DNA of 64,000 bases from Cellulophaga algicola DSM 14237 (GCF_000186265.1 NC_014934.1:2480001-2544000), one strand, 5' to 3'. Shown: positions 53,805-61,406, counted from the stretch's first letter. Program-made: numbers and translations. The notes: a model not told the origin generated them from the sequence alone.

Positions 53805-55151
53805 ATGGAACAAGGTAAATATTCAGTTGGTTTAGATATTGGGACTACCAAAATAGTTGCCATAATCGGTAAGGAGAATGAGTATGGGAAGATTGAGATT
53901 TTAGGGATTGGAAAATCTAAAAGTCTTGGGGTGCATAGAGGTGTTGTGAATAACATCACACAAACCATACAATCAATTCAACAAGCTGTAGAACAAGCGG
54001 AATCTAATTCAGGATTAAAAATTGGTTCGGTAGTAGTAGGTATAGCAGGGCAGCACATCCGTAGTTTGCAACACAGTGATTACATTACAAGAGATGATTC
54101 TGAACAGGTAATCAATGAGGACGATGTAGATAAGTTATGTAATCAAGTATATAAATTAATTATGCTTCCTGGTGAGGAAATTATTCATGTTTTACCTCAA
54201 GAATATAAAATTGATGGTCAGGCAGAGATTAAGGAACCAATGGGAATGTACGGCGCTCGTTTAGAAGCTAATTTTCATGTAGTTGTAGGTCAAGTATCTT
54301 CTATTAAAAATGTAGGACGTTGTATTAAAAGTGCAGGCTTAGATTTAGGCAGTATTACGTTGGAACCATTGGCATCTGCAAATGCGGTATTAAGTCAAGA
54401 AGAAAAAGAAGCAGGTGTTGCTTTGATTGATATAGGTGGTGGTACTACAGATTTAGCAATTTTCAAGGATGGCATTATTCGCCATACAGCGGTAATTCCA
54501 TTTGGTGGAAATGTAATTACGGAAGATATCAAAGAAGGTTGTTCTATCATTGAAAAGCAAGCAGAGTTGCTTAAGATTAAGTTTGGTTCTGCATGGCCAG
54601 GAGAGAATAAAGAAAACGAAATAGTATCTATTCCAGGATTACGAGGAAGAGAGCCTAAGGAAATAACGCTAAAGAATTTGTCTAAAATTATCCATGCAAG
54701 AGTTGTGGAAATTGTAGAACAAGTATATGTCGAGATCAAGAATTATGGTCATGACGAACAAAAGAAAAAATTAATTGCAGGGATTGTATTAACGGGTGGT
54801 GGCAGCCAGTTGAAACATTTAAAACAATTGGTAGAATATATTACAGGTATGGATACCCGAATTGGTTATCCAAACGAACATTTAGCAGGAGATTCTGATG
54901 AGGAAATTGCGAGTCCGTTATATGCAACAGCAGTAGGGCTTTTAATGAACGCATTGAAAACTAAAGCTAAGAGTGAGGCAATTGAGGCTGAGGAAGAAGA
55001 ACTGCAGACTCAATTGCCAGAAAATGAAATGAATGATGAAGCTACTGAAGCAGAAACTACAGTAGTAAAACCGGAAGTCCAAAGAGAACGTAAATCTATA
55101 TTTGACAAATGGTCAGATAAGTTGAAAGATTTTTTGGATAACGCAGAATAA
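53805..55151 (+). CDS. ftsA: Cell division protein FtsA
   Basis: FtsA is an actin-like protein that ties FtsZ to the membrane. 448 residues: phosphate-1 motif VGLDIGTTKIVAI, the 1C domain, IDIGGGTTDLAIF and LTGGGSQLKHL. A long acidic linker (about 385-430) leads to a C-terminal amphipathic helix (SIFDKWSDKLKDFLDNA) that serves as the membrane anchor. ftsZ follows by 41 bp. Confidence 0.96.
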   Translation: MEQGKYSVGLDIGTTKIVAIIGKENEYGKIEILGIGKSKSLGVHRGVVNNITQTIQSIQQAVEQAESNSGLKIGSVVVGIAGQHIRSLQHSDYITRDDSEQVINEDDVDKLCNQVYKLIMLPGEEIIHVLPQEYKIDGQAEIKEPMGMYGARLEANFHVVVGQVSSIKNVGRCIKSAGLDLGSITLEPLASANAVLSQEEKEAGVALIDIGGGTTDLAIFKDGIIRHTAVIPFGGNVITEDIKEGCSIIEKQAELLKIKFGSAWPGENKENEIVSIPGLRGREPKEITLKNLSKIIHARVVEIVEQVYVEIKNYGHDEQKKKLIAGIVLTGGGSQLKHLKQLVEYITGMDTRIGYPNEHLAGDSDEEIASPLYATAVGLLMNALKTKAKSEAIEAEEEELQTQLPENEMNDEATEAETTVVKPEVQRERKSIFDKWSDKLKDFLDNAE

Positions 55152-55192
55152 AAAAAGCACGAGAACACAGTATAACCAGTAATACAGAACGT

Positions 55193-57124
55193 ATGAGTAA
55201 CGATAACGAATTTGGAAGTATTTCCTTTGATTTGCCCAAAAATCAAAGTAATGTAATAAAAGTCATCGGGGTAGGTGGTGGCGGAAGCAATGCAATTAAC
55301 CACATGTATTTGGCGGGAATAAATGGCGTTGATTTCATTATCTGTAATACAGATTCCCAAGCGCTTGATAATAGTACAGTACCGAATAAAATTCAATTAG
55401 GGGTTTCCTTAACTGAAGGTCTTGGTGCTGGCGCAAACCCAGAAGTGGGAGAGCAGTCTGCTATTGAGAGTATGGAAGAAATAAAAAATATGTTGGGTAC
55501 CAACACTAAAATGGTTTTCATTACTGCAGGAATGGGCGGTGGTACTGGAACAGGTGCGGCACCAATGATAGCAAAACAAGCTAGGGAACTGGATATCCTT
55601 ACGGTTGGTATTGTTACAATTCCTTTTCAGTTTGAAGGTCAAATGAGAACCAAGCAAGCGCAAGCAGGGATTGAAAAATTACGTAATAATGTAGATTCTC
55701 TTATCGTTATAAATAATAATAAATTAAGAGAGGTTTACGGAAACTTAGGCTTCAAGGCAGGTTTCTCTAAAGCAGATGAAGTTTTAGCTACAGCTGCTAG
55801 AGGTATTGCAGAGGTTATAACACATCACTATACGCAAAATATTGATTTACGTGATGCTAAAACTGTACTTTCTAATAGTGGTACAGCAATCATGGGGTCT
55901 TCAACTTCATCAGGTTCAAATAGAGCAAATGAAGCTATAATGAGTGCCTTAGATTCACCATTGTTAAATGATAATAAAATCTCTGGAGCTAAGAATGTAT
56001 TATTATTAATTGTTTCCGGTACTAAAGAAATCACTATTGACGAAATAGGAGAGATCAACGATCATATACAAAATGAAGCGGGTCATAGCGCAAACATCAT
56101 TATGGGTGTTGGTGAAGACGAAACACTGGGGGAAGCAATTGCTGTAACCGTGATCGCTACGGGTTTTAATATAGACCAACAGGATACTATTGTAAATACA
56201 GAATCTAAAAAAATAATCCATACACTTGAAGATAGTCAAAAGGCAGAACAATTGTTAATGGGTTCAGAGAATGTAGTTTTTCAGTTGGTCGAAGAAGAAG
56301 AGGAAAAAGTAAAAGAAGAGCCTAAAGTAGTAAAGCATGTTTTAAAAGAAGATAAGCCAGAGATGGATTTGATTCCGACTTCAAGCTATATTAAGAATTT
56401 TAATGTATTCTATGATGAAGTAATTGCTGAAAATGTAGGTGATGATTTTATTATAGTAGATTCAAAAGCTAAGATTGATGATTTTGAGGTTATTGCTCCA
56501 ATTACTGTTTCTTCAACAAAAATAGAAGATGATCAATTTCTATTTAGTTTTGATGGCTCTGAGGTAGAAAAAACTAAAGAAAAGAAGAGAGAGAACGTTG
56601 TTCTGTTTTCTTTGGATGATGAAGTTAAAGATATGGATGTAAAAGATCCTATTGAAGTCATTCCGGTAGTAGAATATAATAAAGAAGGTGAAAAACGCTA
56701 TAGTCTTGATGATTATATGGAGCTAGAGGGGAAACTTAATGAAGCTAAGTCTAAAGCAGAAAAAGTAGCACCTAAGGTTATAGAAGAAGAAATGCGTTTT
56801 GAGCAAAAAACAGTTGAAAAGGAAACTAAGCATGTAGAAGAAGCTGCTCATGTAGATCCTATGGATATGCCTTTAGAAGAGCTTCTTAGAAGTAGGTCTG
56901 AAGAAAGAAAGCGTAAATTAAAAGACTTCAATTATAAATTTCAAAACAATAATGCTAAGCATATTGATGAAATAGAAAAGCACCCAGCGTACAAACGTCA
57001 GGGAGTTCATTTAAATGAAGTGAATAGAGAAAACAAAATATCTAGAACATCATTAAGTGAAGATAGTAATGATGATATTCAAATAAGAACAAACAATTCT
57101 TTTTTACATGATAATGTAGATTAA
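55193..57124 (+). CDS. ftsZ: Cell division protein FtsZ with long C-terminal tail
   Basis: FtsZ is the tubulin-like GTPase of the division ring. The GTPase domain (about 1-330) carries GVGGGGSNAINHM, the tubulin signature GGGTGTG at 115-121, and the synergy-loop region. A tail of about 310 residues follows, rich in Glu/Lys/Asp with no fold recognised. The final NNSFLHDNVD is the short conserved end I recall in flavobacterial FtsZ, in place of the DIPAFLR-type peptide of E. coli. At 643 residues it is far longer than the 383 of E. coli. A terminator follows. Confidence 0.97.
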   Translation: MSNDNEFGSISFDLPKNQSNVIKVIGVGGGGSNAINHMYLAGINGVDFIICNTDSQALDNSTVPNKIQLGVSLTEGLGAGANPEVGEQSAIESMEEIKNMLGTNTKMVFITAGMGGGTGTGAAPMIAKQARELDILTVGIVTIPFQFEGQMRTKQAQAGIEKLRNNVDSLIVINNNKLREVYGNLGFKAGFSKADEVLATAARGIAEVITHHYTQNIDLRDAKTVLSNSGTAIMGSSTSSGSNRANEAIMSALDSPLLNDNKISGAKNVLLLIVSGTKEITIDEIGEINDHIQNEAGHSANIIMGVGEDETLGEAIAVTVIATGFNIDQQDTIVNTESKKIIHTLEDSQKAEQLLMGSENVVFQLVEEEEEKVKEEPKVVKHVLKEDKPEMDLIPTSSYIKNFNVFYDEVIAENVGDDFIIVDSKAKIDDFEVIAPITVSSTKIEDDQFLFSFDGSEVEKTKEKKRENVVLFSLDDEVKDMDVKDPIEVIPVVEYNKEGEKRYSLDDYMELEGKLNEAKSKAEKVAPKVIEEEMRFEQKTVEKETKHVEEAAHVDPMDMPLEELLRSRSEERKRKLKDFNYKFQNNNAKHIDEIEKHPAYKRQGVHLNEVNRENKISRTSLSEDSNDDIQIRTNNSFLHDNVD

Positions 57125-57147
57125 CTTTTGTTTTTTAAGAATTGTAT

Positions 57148-57188
57148 AAACCCAGAAATACACAGTATTTTTGGGTTTATTTTTTTTA
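57148..57188 (+). terminator. Terminator of the dcw cluster
   Basis: AAACCCAGAAATA pairs with TATTTTTGGGTTT (one mismatch) around CACAG, followed by a T tract. The T tract merges with TATCTTCG (57187-57194), a possible -7 element of the next gene. Confidence 0.88.
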
Positions 57189-57214
57189 TCTTCGTGCCGC
57201 TAAAATAAAATGTT

Positions 57215-57664
57215 ATGAGCTTACAGGATCAGGTAATGACCGAGATTAAAACAGCGATGAAAGCTAAAGATAAAGTAGCTTTAGAATCGTTAAGAGCAAT
57301 TAAATCTGCGTTATTATTGATGCAAACAGAAATTGGTTCGGGAGAAGCTATTTCAGAAGATGCAGAAATTCAGTTAGTTCAGAAATTAGTAAAGCAACGT
57401 AGGGATAGTGCTGCTATTTTCAATGAACAAGGAAGAGAAGATTTGGCTGCCCCAGAATTGGCTCAAGTAGCTATTATAGAAAAGTTCTTACCAGAGCAGT
57501 TAACTGAAGAAGAGATAGAAAAAGTAGTATTACAGACTATTGAAGCTACTGGTGCAGAGGGTATGAAAGATATGGGTAAAGTTATGGGTATGGTTTCCAA
57601 AGCGCTTGCAGGTCAAGCAGACGGTAAAACTATTTCTATGATCGTAAAAAAGAAATTAGCATAG
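57215..57664 (+). CDS. GatB/YqeY domain protein
   Basis: A 149-residue protein of the YqeY family: SLQDQVMTEIKTAMKAKDK, ALRAIKSAL-like ESLRAIKSALLLMQTE, VQKLVKQRRDSA and the C-terminal GMVSKALAGQADGKTI. The domain resembles the tRNA-binding tail of the amidotransferase subunit GatB, but the function of free YqeY is unproven. It ends 15 bp before the tRNA-derived repeat array. Confidence 0.93.
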   Translation: MSLQDQVMTEIKTAMKAKDKVALESLRAIKSALLLMQTEIGSGEAISEDAEIQLVQKLVKQRRDSAAIFNEQGREDLAAPELAQVAIIEKFLPEQLTEEEIEKVVLQTIEATGAEGMKDMGKVMGMVSKALAGQADGKTISMIVKKKLA

Positions 57665-57679
57665 TAAGAAAATAATAAC

Positions 57680-57701
57680 GGCTGCGTAGTTCAACTGGAT
57701 A
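57680..57701 (+). repeat. tRNA-Arg 5'-half copy 1 (orphan)
   Basis: The 22 bases from GGCTGCGTAG to CTGGATA are identical to the first 22 nt of the intact tRNA-Arg at 58574. They are preceded by AAAATAATAAC as at each other copy, and are followed by the palindrome instead of the rest of the tRNA. Other copies start at 57978, 58127 and 58425. Confidence 0.9.
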
Positions 57702-57721
57702 CCTGCCTGCCGGCAGGCAGG
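57702..57721 (+). repeat. Perfect 20-bp GC-rich palindrome at the tRNA junction
   Basis: CCTGCCTGCC is followed directly by its reverse complement GGCAGGCAGG. An identical copy is at 58149-58168 and variants with two changes are at 58000-58019 and 58447-58466. It is inserted after tRNA position 22. The next eight bases (GAATATCA) are the same as the tRNA bases that follow position 22 in the intact gene. Confidence 0.9.
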
Positions 57722-57738
57722 GAATATCAAGTGTAGGT

Positions 57739-57987
57739 ATGAAGTACTATGTTTATGTGTTAGAAAGTGAGAAAGATCAAAGATGGTATAAAGGACATAC
57801 TGTAGATATAGATAAGCGAATTAAAGAACATAATTCAGGAAAAACTAAATCAACCAAAGGGTTTATTCCTTGGAGATTGGTTTGTTTTGAAGTATTTGAA
57901 ACAAGGGAAGAGGCTATACTAAGAGAAAAATATTTCAAAACTGGAAGCGGTAGAGAATTTTTAAAGAAAATAATAACGGCTGCGTAG
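57739..57987 (+). CDS. GIY-YIG family nuclease, copy 1
   Basis: An 82-residue single-domain GIY-YIG (URI-like) nuclease. It has YYVYVL and WYKGHT in place of the GIY and YIG strands, the catalytic-site DKRIKEHNSGKTKSTKG and the acidic REEAILREKYFK. The last residues ITAA and the TAG stop (57976-57987) are read from the AAC/GGCTGCGTAG of the next tRNA 5'-half copy. It has no DNA-recognition tail beyond the catalytic domain. It is probably the enzyme of the repeat element. It differs from copy 2 at two residues. Confidence 0.85.
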   Translation: MKYYVYVLESEKDQRWYKGHTVDIDKRIKEHNSGKTKSTKGFIPWRLVCFEVFETREEAILREKYFKTGSGREFLKKIITAA

Positions 57988-58126
57988 TTCAACTGGATAC
58001 CCGCCTACCGGCAGGCAGGGAATACCAAGTATAGGTATGAAGTACTATGTATATGTTAAAAAGTGGTAAAGAATAAAATATTTCAAAACCGGAAATGGCA
58101 GAGAATTTTTAAAAAAAAATAATAAC

Positions 58127-58573
58127 GGCTGCGTAGTTCAACTGGATACCTGCCTGCCGGCAGGCAGGGAATATCAAGTGTAGGTATGAAGTACTATGTT
58201 TATGTGTTAGAAAGTAAGAAAGATCAAAGATGGTATAAAGGACATACTGTAGATATAGATAAGCGAATTAAAGAACATAATTCAGGAAAAACTAAATCAA
58301 CCAAAGGGTTTATTCCTTGGAGATTGGTTTATTTTGAAGTATTTGAAACAAGGGAAGAGGCTATACTAAGAGAAAAATATTTCAAAACTGGAAGCGGTAG
58401 AGAATTTTTAAAGAAAATAATAACGGCTGCGTAGTTCAACTGGATACCCGCCTACCGGCAGGCAGGGAATACCAAGTATAGGTATGAAGTACTATGTATA
58501 TGTTAAAAAGTGGTAAAGAATAAAATATTTCAAAACCGGAAATGGCAGAGAATTTTTAAAAAAAAATAATAAC
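58127..58573 (+). mobile_element. Repeat dimer 2: full GIY-YIG unit plus deleted unit
   Basis: Same structure and exact length (447 bp) as dimer 1: full unit 58127-58424, short unit 58425-58573. The differences from dimer 1 are few (for example GTGAGAAA to GTAAGAAA in the reading frame). Near identity and head-to-tail order show a recent tandem duplication of the dimer. The unit is followed directly by the complete tRNA-Arg. Confidence 0.85.
58186..58434 (+). CDS. GIY-YIG family nuclease, copy 2
   Basis: 82 residues, identical to copy 1 except Glu11 to Lys (ESKKDQ) and Cys to Tyr in LVYFEVFE. The reading frame is intact and ends in the next tRNA 5'-half copy (stop TAG at 58432-58434). Two intact copies beside two deleted ones suggest that the protein is under some selection, or that the duplication is very recent. 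Confidence 0.85.
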   Translation: MKYYVYVLESKKDQRWYKGHTVDIDKRIKEHNSGKTKSTKGFIPWRLVYFEVFETREEAILREKYFKTGSGREFLKKIITAA

Positions 58574-58647
58574 GGCTGCGTAGTTCAACTGGATAGAATA
58601 TCAGATTTCGGCTCTGAGGGTTGGGGGTTCGAATCCCTTCGCGGTCA
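58574..58647 (+). tRNA. tRNA-Arg (anticodon TCG)
   Basis: A cloverleaf folds fully. The acceptor is GGCTGCG/CGCGGTC (two wobble pairs) and the D stem GTTC/GAAT (one wobble) with GG in the loop. The anticodon stem TCAGA/TCTGA is perfect with loop TTTCGGC (anticodon 58608-58610), the variable loop has 5 nt, and the T arm is GGGGG-TTCGAAT-CCCTT. The discriminator A follows; CCA is not encoded. The number of wobble pairs is higher than usual, so mild decay or reduced use is possible. It is the only complete copy in the array, which has four upstream 5' halves. Confidence 0.88.
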
Positions 58648-58656
58648 CGAATAAAT

Positions 58657-58714
58657 AAAAAGTCTCACAAAATATACAAGCTTGCTTGCCTATATTTTGT
58701 GAGACTTTTTATTT
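58657..58714 (+). terminator. Perfect 20-bp hairpin terminator after tRNA-Arg
   Basis: AAAAAGTCTCACAAAATATA (58657-58676) pairs with its exact reverse complement at 58691-58710 across a 14-nt loop, ten bases after the tRNA. The T-rich end supports termination. The downstream arm belongs to the first of three long repeats. Confidence 0.8.
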
Positions 58715-58960
58715 TCAAAGCGGAGCTTTAAGGGATCAACGCAGTTCATCCCTTATTCGTGAAAATGTTGAATATAGTTTTAATGCTTGCTTGGGTATAT
58801 TTTGTGAGACTTTTTATTTTCAAAGCGGAGCTTTAAGGGAGCAACGCAGTTCATCCCTAATTCGTTTTTCTTGAATTATCGATTTTTGTTTTGCGTATAT
58901 ATTTACGGAACTCGCTATTTTCAAAGCGGAGTTTAAGGGATTAACGGAGTTCAATCTTAA
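58681..58960 (+). repeat. Three decaying copies of an 80-bp repeat
   Basis: Copy 1 (58681-58760) and copy 2 (58785-58865) share GCTTGCTTG, TATATTTTGTGAGACTTTTT, CAAAGCGGAGCTTTAAGGG and CAACGCAGTTCATCCCT. Copy 3 (58893-58960) retains only parts (CAAAGCGGAG, TTAAGGGATTAACGGAGTTCA). Each copy can form AAAGC/GCTTT and AAGGGAT/ATCCCTT hairpins. They fill most of the 384-bp gap between the tRNA and the next gene. A short reading frame across copies 1 and 2 is only repeat sequence. Confidence 0.8.
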
Positions 58961-58970
58961 AAGACCTTTT

Positions 58971-58999
58971 TTGGGGTAAGATAAATATTAGTATCTTGA
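58971..58999 (+). promoter_or_regulatory. Candidate promoter of the secreted-protein gene
   Basis: TTG at 58971-58973 and TATCTTGA at 58992-58999 (two mismatches) are 18 bp apart. Confidence 0.4.
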
Positions 59000-59031
59000 A
59001 TTCTTTAAAATGAAAACACGAAATAAAATAT

Positions 59032-59784
59032 ATGATTAAACGAGCATATTTTTTCAAGGGTATTATAAAACGTTTTGTTATACTTTTAGTTTTCTTTTAT
59101 TCTGGATTTGTTGCTTCTCAAGAAATAACTCATTTAGAGACGCTACTACATCAGCTAGATTTAGATTTGTCTGTATGTAAAACGGATCTAGTGGTAGCTA
59201 AAGTACAGCCTAATAATCCGGAAGAAACGATTGTTGTTATTCCAGAAATTGTCCAAGAAGAGGAAGGTTATTTTGAGCTTAATAGCCATATTCTAATTAT
59301 AGAAACTAATACAGGGAAAATAAAATCCAGATATTTTGAAGGTTCATTAACGAACGAGTGGTATTCAGATGCCGTTAGATTGGCGGAAATAAAGATTGAT
59401 ACGGCTCCTTATGATATTTCAGATACCCGAAACGCTTTTGGTATTCGGGTTTATTATTACAATAACTCACATCCGAATCCGTATAGTCATGAAACAATTT
59501 CGTTATTTTTTGATGAAAATAATACCCTAAAACAGGTTTTGAAAAATTTTGAAATGATGAGCTATGGGGGCGAAGTGGACTCAGAATGCGAAGCAGACCT
59601 AAGTGGCGTTGAAAAAGTGTTAATCCTTAAGGAAACAAAAACAAATGGCTATTTTGATATTTTAGTAAAAAGCACTGTGAGAACAACAACTAGAAAAGAA
59701 GCTGCAAACGGTGATTGCGTTGAAGAAGAAAAGATTACAAATCAAGATCAAGTATTGACGTTTGAAAACGGTAAATACCAATAA
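59032..59784 (+). CDS. Secreted protein of unknown function
   Basis: A 250-residue protein with a long basic signal peptide (FVILLVFFYSGFVASQ, cleaved near residue 30). The mature part is mostly beta-rich with several acidic patches and four cysteines (CKTD, SECEAD, GDCVEE). I do not recognise the family. It is divergent in content from its neighbours and faces a permease gene that ends 8 bp away on the other strand. Confidence 0.65.
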   Translation: MIKRAYFFKGIIKRFVILLVFFYSGFVASQEITHLETLLHQLDLDLSVCKTDLVVAKVQPNNPEETIVVIPEIVQEEEGYFELNSHILIIETNTGKIKSRYFEGSLTNEWYSDAVRLAEIKIDTAPYDISDTRNAFGIRVYYYNNSHPNPYSHETISLFFDENNTLKQVLKNFEMMSYGGEVDSECEADLSGVEKVLILKETKTNGYFDILVKSTVRTTTRKEAANGDCVEEEKITNQDQVLTFENGKYQ

Positions 59785-59791
59785 ATATAAA

Positions 59792-60745
59792 TTATGCTTT
59801 TAAAAACTGAATCAAGTACGCAATCAAAATACTTATCATAAGCCCTATATTCACTTTTGCTAAATCTTTGATGATAAGAGTATAGGTTGTTTTTAGTTGT
59901 TTTTTCTCTAAAAGATATTTTATGGCAATCTCTCTACCTGCTAAAATACCTACGAATGTCCAAGTGGTGCTCATAGGAACATCATTTAAAATGGTAAATA
60001 GGTAAAGTAATACTCCGTAGCAAGCATCTATAATCGTTGCAGAGCGAATATGCTGTGTGTTAGATTTCTGATTTACAATCTTCTGTATGTTTCCTCCTTT
60101 TACATTAAAGATGTATCCCATGATGCTTAAAATAACAATAAGGGATACTCCTAATTCATAAATGCTTAATTGGCGTGGTAAAAAGACAAAAATATTGGCG
60201 AAGTCCTGAATTAACCATTGTGACCATAAAAAGCCTGTAGAAAACCACTGTGCAACTAGCCAATAGGGTTTCTGCTTCTTTTTATCCATTAAACGGATCG
60301 CGGCTTTGGATTCTAATTTCTTAGCAATAATCAGGTATAGTAGTAATGCTGCTACAAAGGCAAGAACATAGCCAAAGATAGATTTAAAAATCATTTTCTC
60401 AATTAATTGTCCAGAAGAGAATACACTCAAAATCATAAATGTGGTACTCACAGGAATGCCAAATTTAGTAATGATTAATAAACTTAATGGCGCAAGAAGA
60501 TACCACCAAGGTAAAGGGTTCGGCAGAGGTATTAGAGATAAGCGGCCAAAAGAAACATCGCCATGGTTAGTATACCATCCAAAAAATAAGGTTAGTGTTA
60601 ATATGGTGCCTGCAAAAGCCCATAGATACCACCATTTTGTTTTACTATTTGATGAAATAAAAGTTCCCAGTGTTTGTATAACATCATTTGCAATAACAGA
60701 ATAGGCAGCAATAAAAAAACCCAAACAAATTATAAGTTCATTCAT
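59792..60745 (-). CDS. PiT-like inorganic phosphate permease (divergent)
   Basis: A 317-residue protein with about nine membrane helices and the inverted-repeat signatures of the PiT family: IANDVIQTLGTF near the N-terminus and PVSTTFMI, mirrored by ILNDVPMSTTWTFVG and the following AGREIA. The match to PiT is partial, so the transported ion is inferred. No PhoU-like regulator gene is adjacent. Confidence 0.65.
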   Translation of the reverse strand: MNELIICLGFFIAAYSVIANDVIQTLGTFISSNSKTKWWYLWAFAGTILTLTLFFGWYTNHGDVSFGRLSLIPLPNPLPWWYLLAPLSLLIITKFGIPVSTTFMILSVFSSGQLIEKMIFKSIFGYVLAFVAALLLYLIIAKKLESKAAIRLMDKKKQKPYWLVAQWFSTGFLWSQWLIQDFANIFVFLPRQLSIYELGVSLIVILSIMGYIFNVKGGNIQKIVNQKSNTQHIRSATIIDACYGVLLYLFTILNDVPMSTTWTFVGILAGREIAIKYLLEKKQLKTTYTLIIKDLAKVNIGLMISILIAYLIQFLKA

Positions 60746-60834
60746 TTAATATAGGAATTAAAATAATATCTTTTCTAAAAAAATCGCGTAAATGTAGGAG
60801 AATAATTGTTTCGTTAAAGGAATTATAAAAAAGA

Positions 60835-60862
60835 TTGTAGATTAAATATTAGTGTACCTTTG
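60835..60862 (+). promoter_or_regulatory. Promoter of the small secreted-protein gene
   Basis: TTG (60835-60837) and TACCTTTG (60855-60862) are 17 bp apart, a full match to the Bacteroidota consensus, 34 bp before the start codon. Confidence 0.6.
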
Positions 60863-60896
60863 TATTTTTATAAGTACATTAAATTTATCTTTTTAG

Positions 60897-61265
60897 ATGA
60901 GCAAGATGTTGTGGTTTAAGAGTTTATTATTTATACTGTTATGTAGCAGTTTTCAAGGGTCGTATGCGGCTGTTGAATTCCAAGCGAAGCATGACAATTT
61001 AGATGTAGCTATTATTCTTGACCAAACTGCACTACAAGATAGAGTTACGATCAATGTAGATGCACTTAATGTTCTTTGGGAAAATACGACTTCTTCCAAT
61101 CCGGACATTACCGTAAATTTAGTTTTTGGATCTTCTTTAAATCCATTAGAAAATTTATGTATTTGCAAAAATCAAATCGCTTTATTATATATTTCTTCTA
61201 GCGGTTTTATAGATCTTAAATTTGATACACATCAGATTGCCTATCAATTTCATTCCTTTCCTTAG
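60897..61265 (+). CDS. Small secreted protein of unknown function
   Basis: A 122-residue protein with signal peptide (WFKSLLFILLCSSFQGSYA). The mature part of about 98 residues is predicted beta-rich; a C-x-C pair lies in LENLCICKNQ. No family recognised. A good promoter lies just upstream. Confidence 0.6.
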   Translation: MSKMLWFKSLLFILLCSSFQGSYAAVEFQAKHDNLDVAIILDQTALQDRVTINVDALNVLWENTTSSNPDITVNLVFGSSLNPLENLCICKNQIALLYISSSGFIDLKFDTHQIAYQFHSFP

Positions 61266-61406
61266 TTTTTAAATGATTTTTATGGACTAGCACCACAAGA
61301 GTTGTTGCTGGTATTTTATGGAGTGCATTAAATCAAGCTGTATTAAAAATTGGATACAAAGATTTAAGAGCTCTTTTCTATCATCATTTTAAAAACAAAA
61401 TATAAC

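Larger units (their letters stand above)
57680..58126 (+). mobile_element. Repeat dimer 1: full GIY-YIG unit (298 bp) plus deleted unit (149 bp)
   Basis: The 447-bp dimer consists of a full unit (57680-57977) and a short unit (57978-58126). Each begins with the 22-nt tRNA-Arg 5' half. The full unit continues with a perfect 20-bp palindrome (57702-57721), GAATATCAAG, and a GIY-YIG reading frame. The short unit has a variant palindrome with two changes (58000-58019), the first codons ATGAAGTACTATG, a deletion of most of the frame, and its 3' end. Dimer 2 follows with almost the same sequence. This arrangement looks like an element that amplified in tandem at a tRNA gene. Confidence 0.85.

Noticed and set aside
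41667-57124. Unusual gene order in the division cluster
   Set aside because: mraZ-rsmH-ftsL-ftsI-murE-mraY-murD-ftsW-murG-murC-ftsQ-ftsA-ftsZ is the normal order; absence of murF, murB and ddl is usual for the group as I recall it.
57680-58573. CRISPR-like array (regular repeats)
   Set aside because: The repeats are 22 nt or more of tRNA sequence and the intervening segments are near identical, so they are not unique spacers; no cas genes.
58686-58874. A 62-codon open frame downstream of tRNA-Arg
   Set aside because: It runs through two copies of the 80-bp repeat, and its protein is itself a repeat (SSSLIR twice); no start signal or family match.
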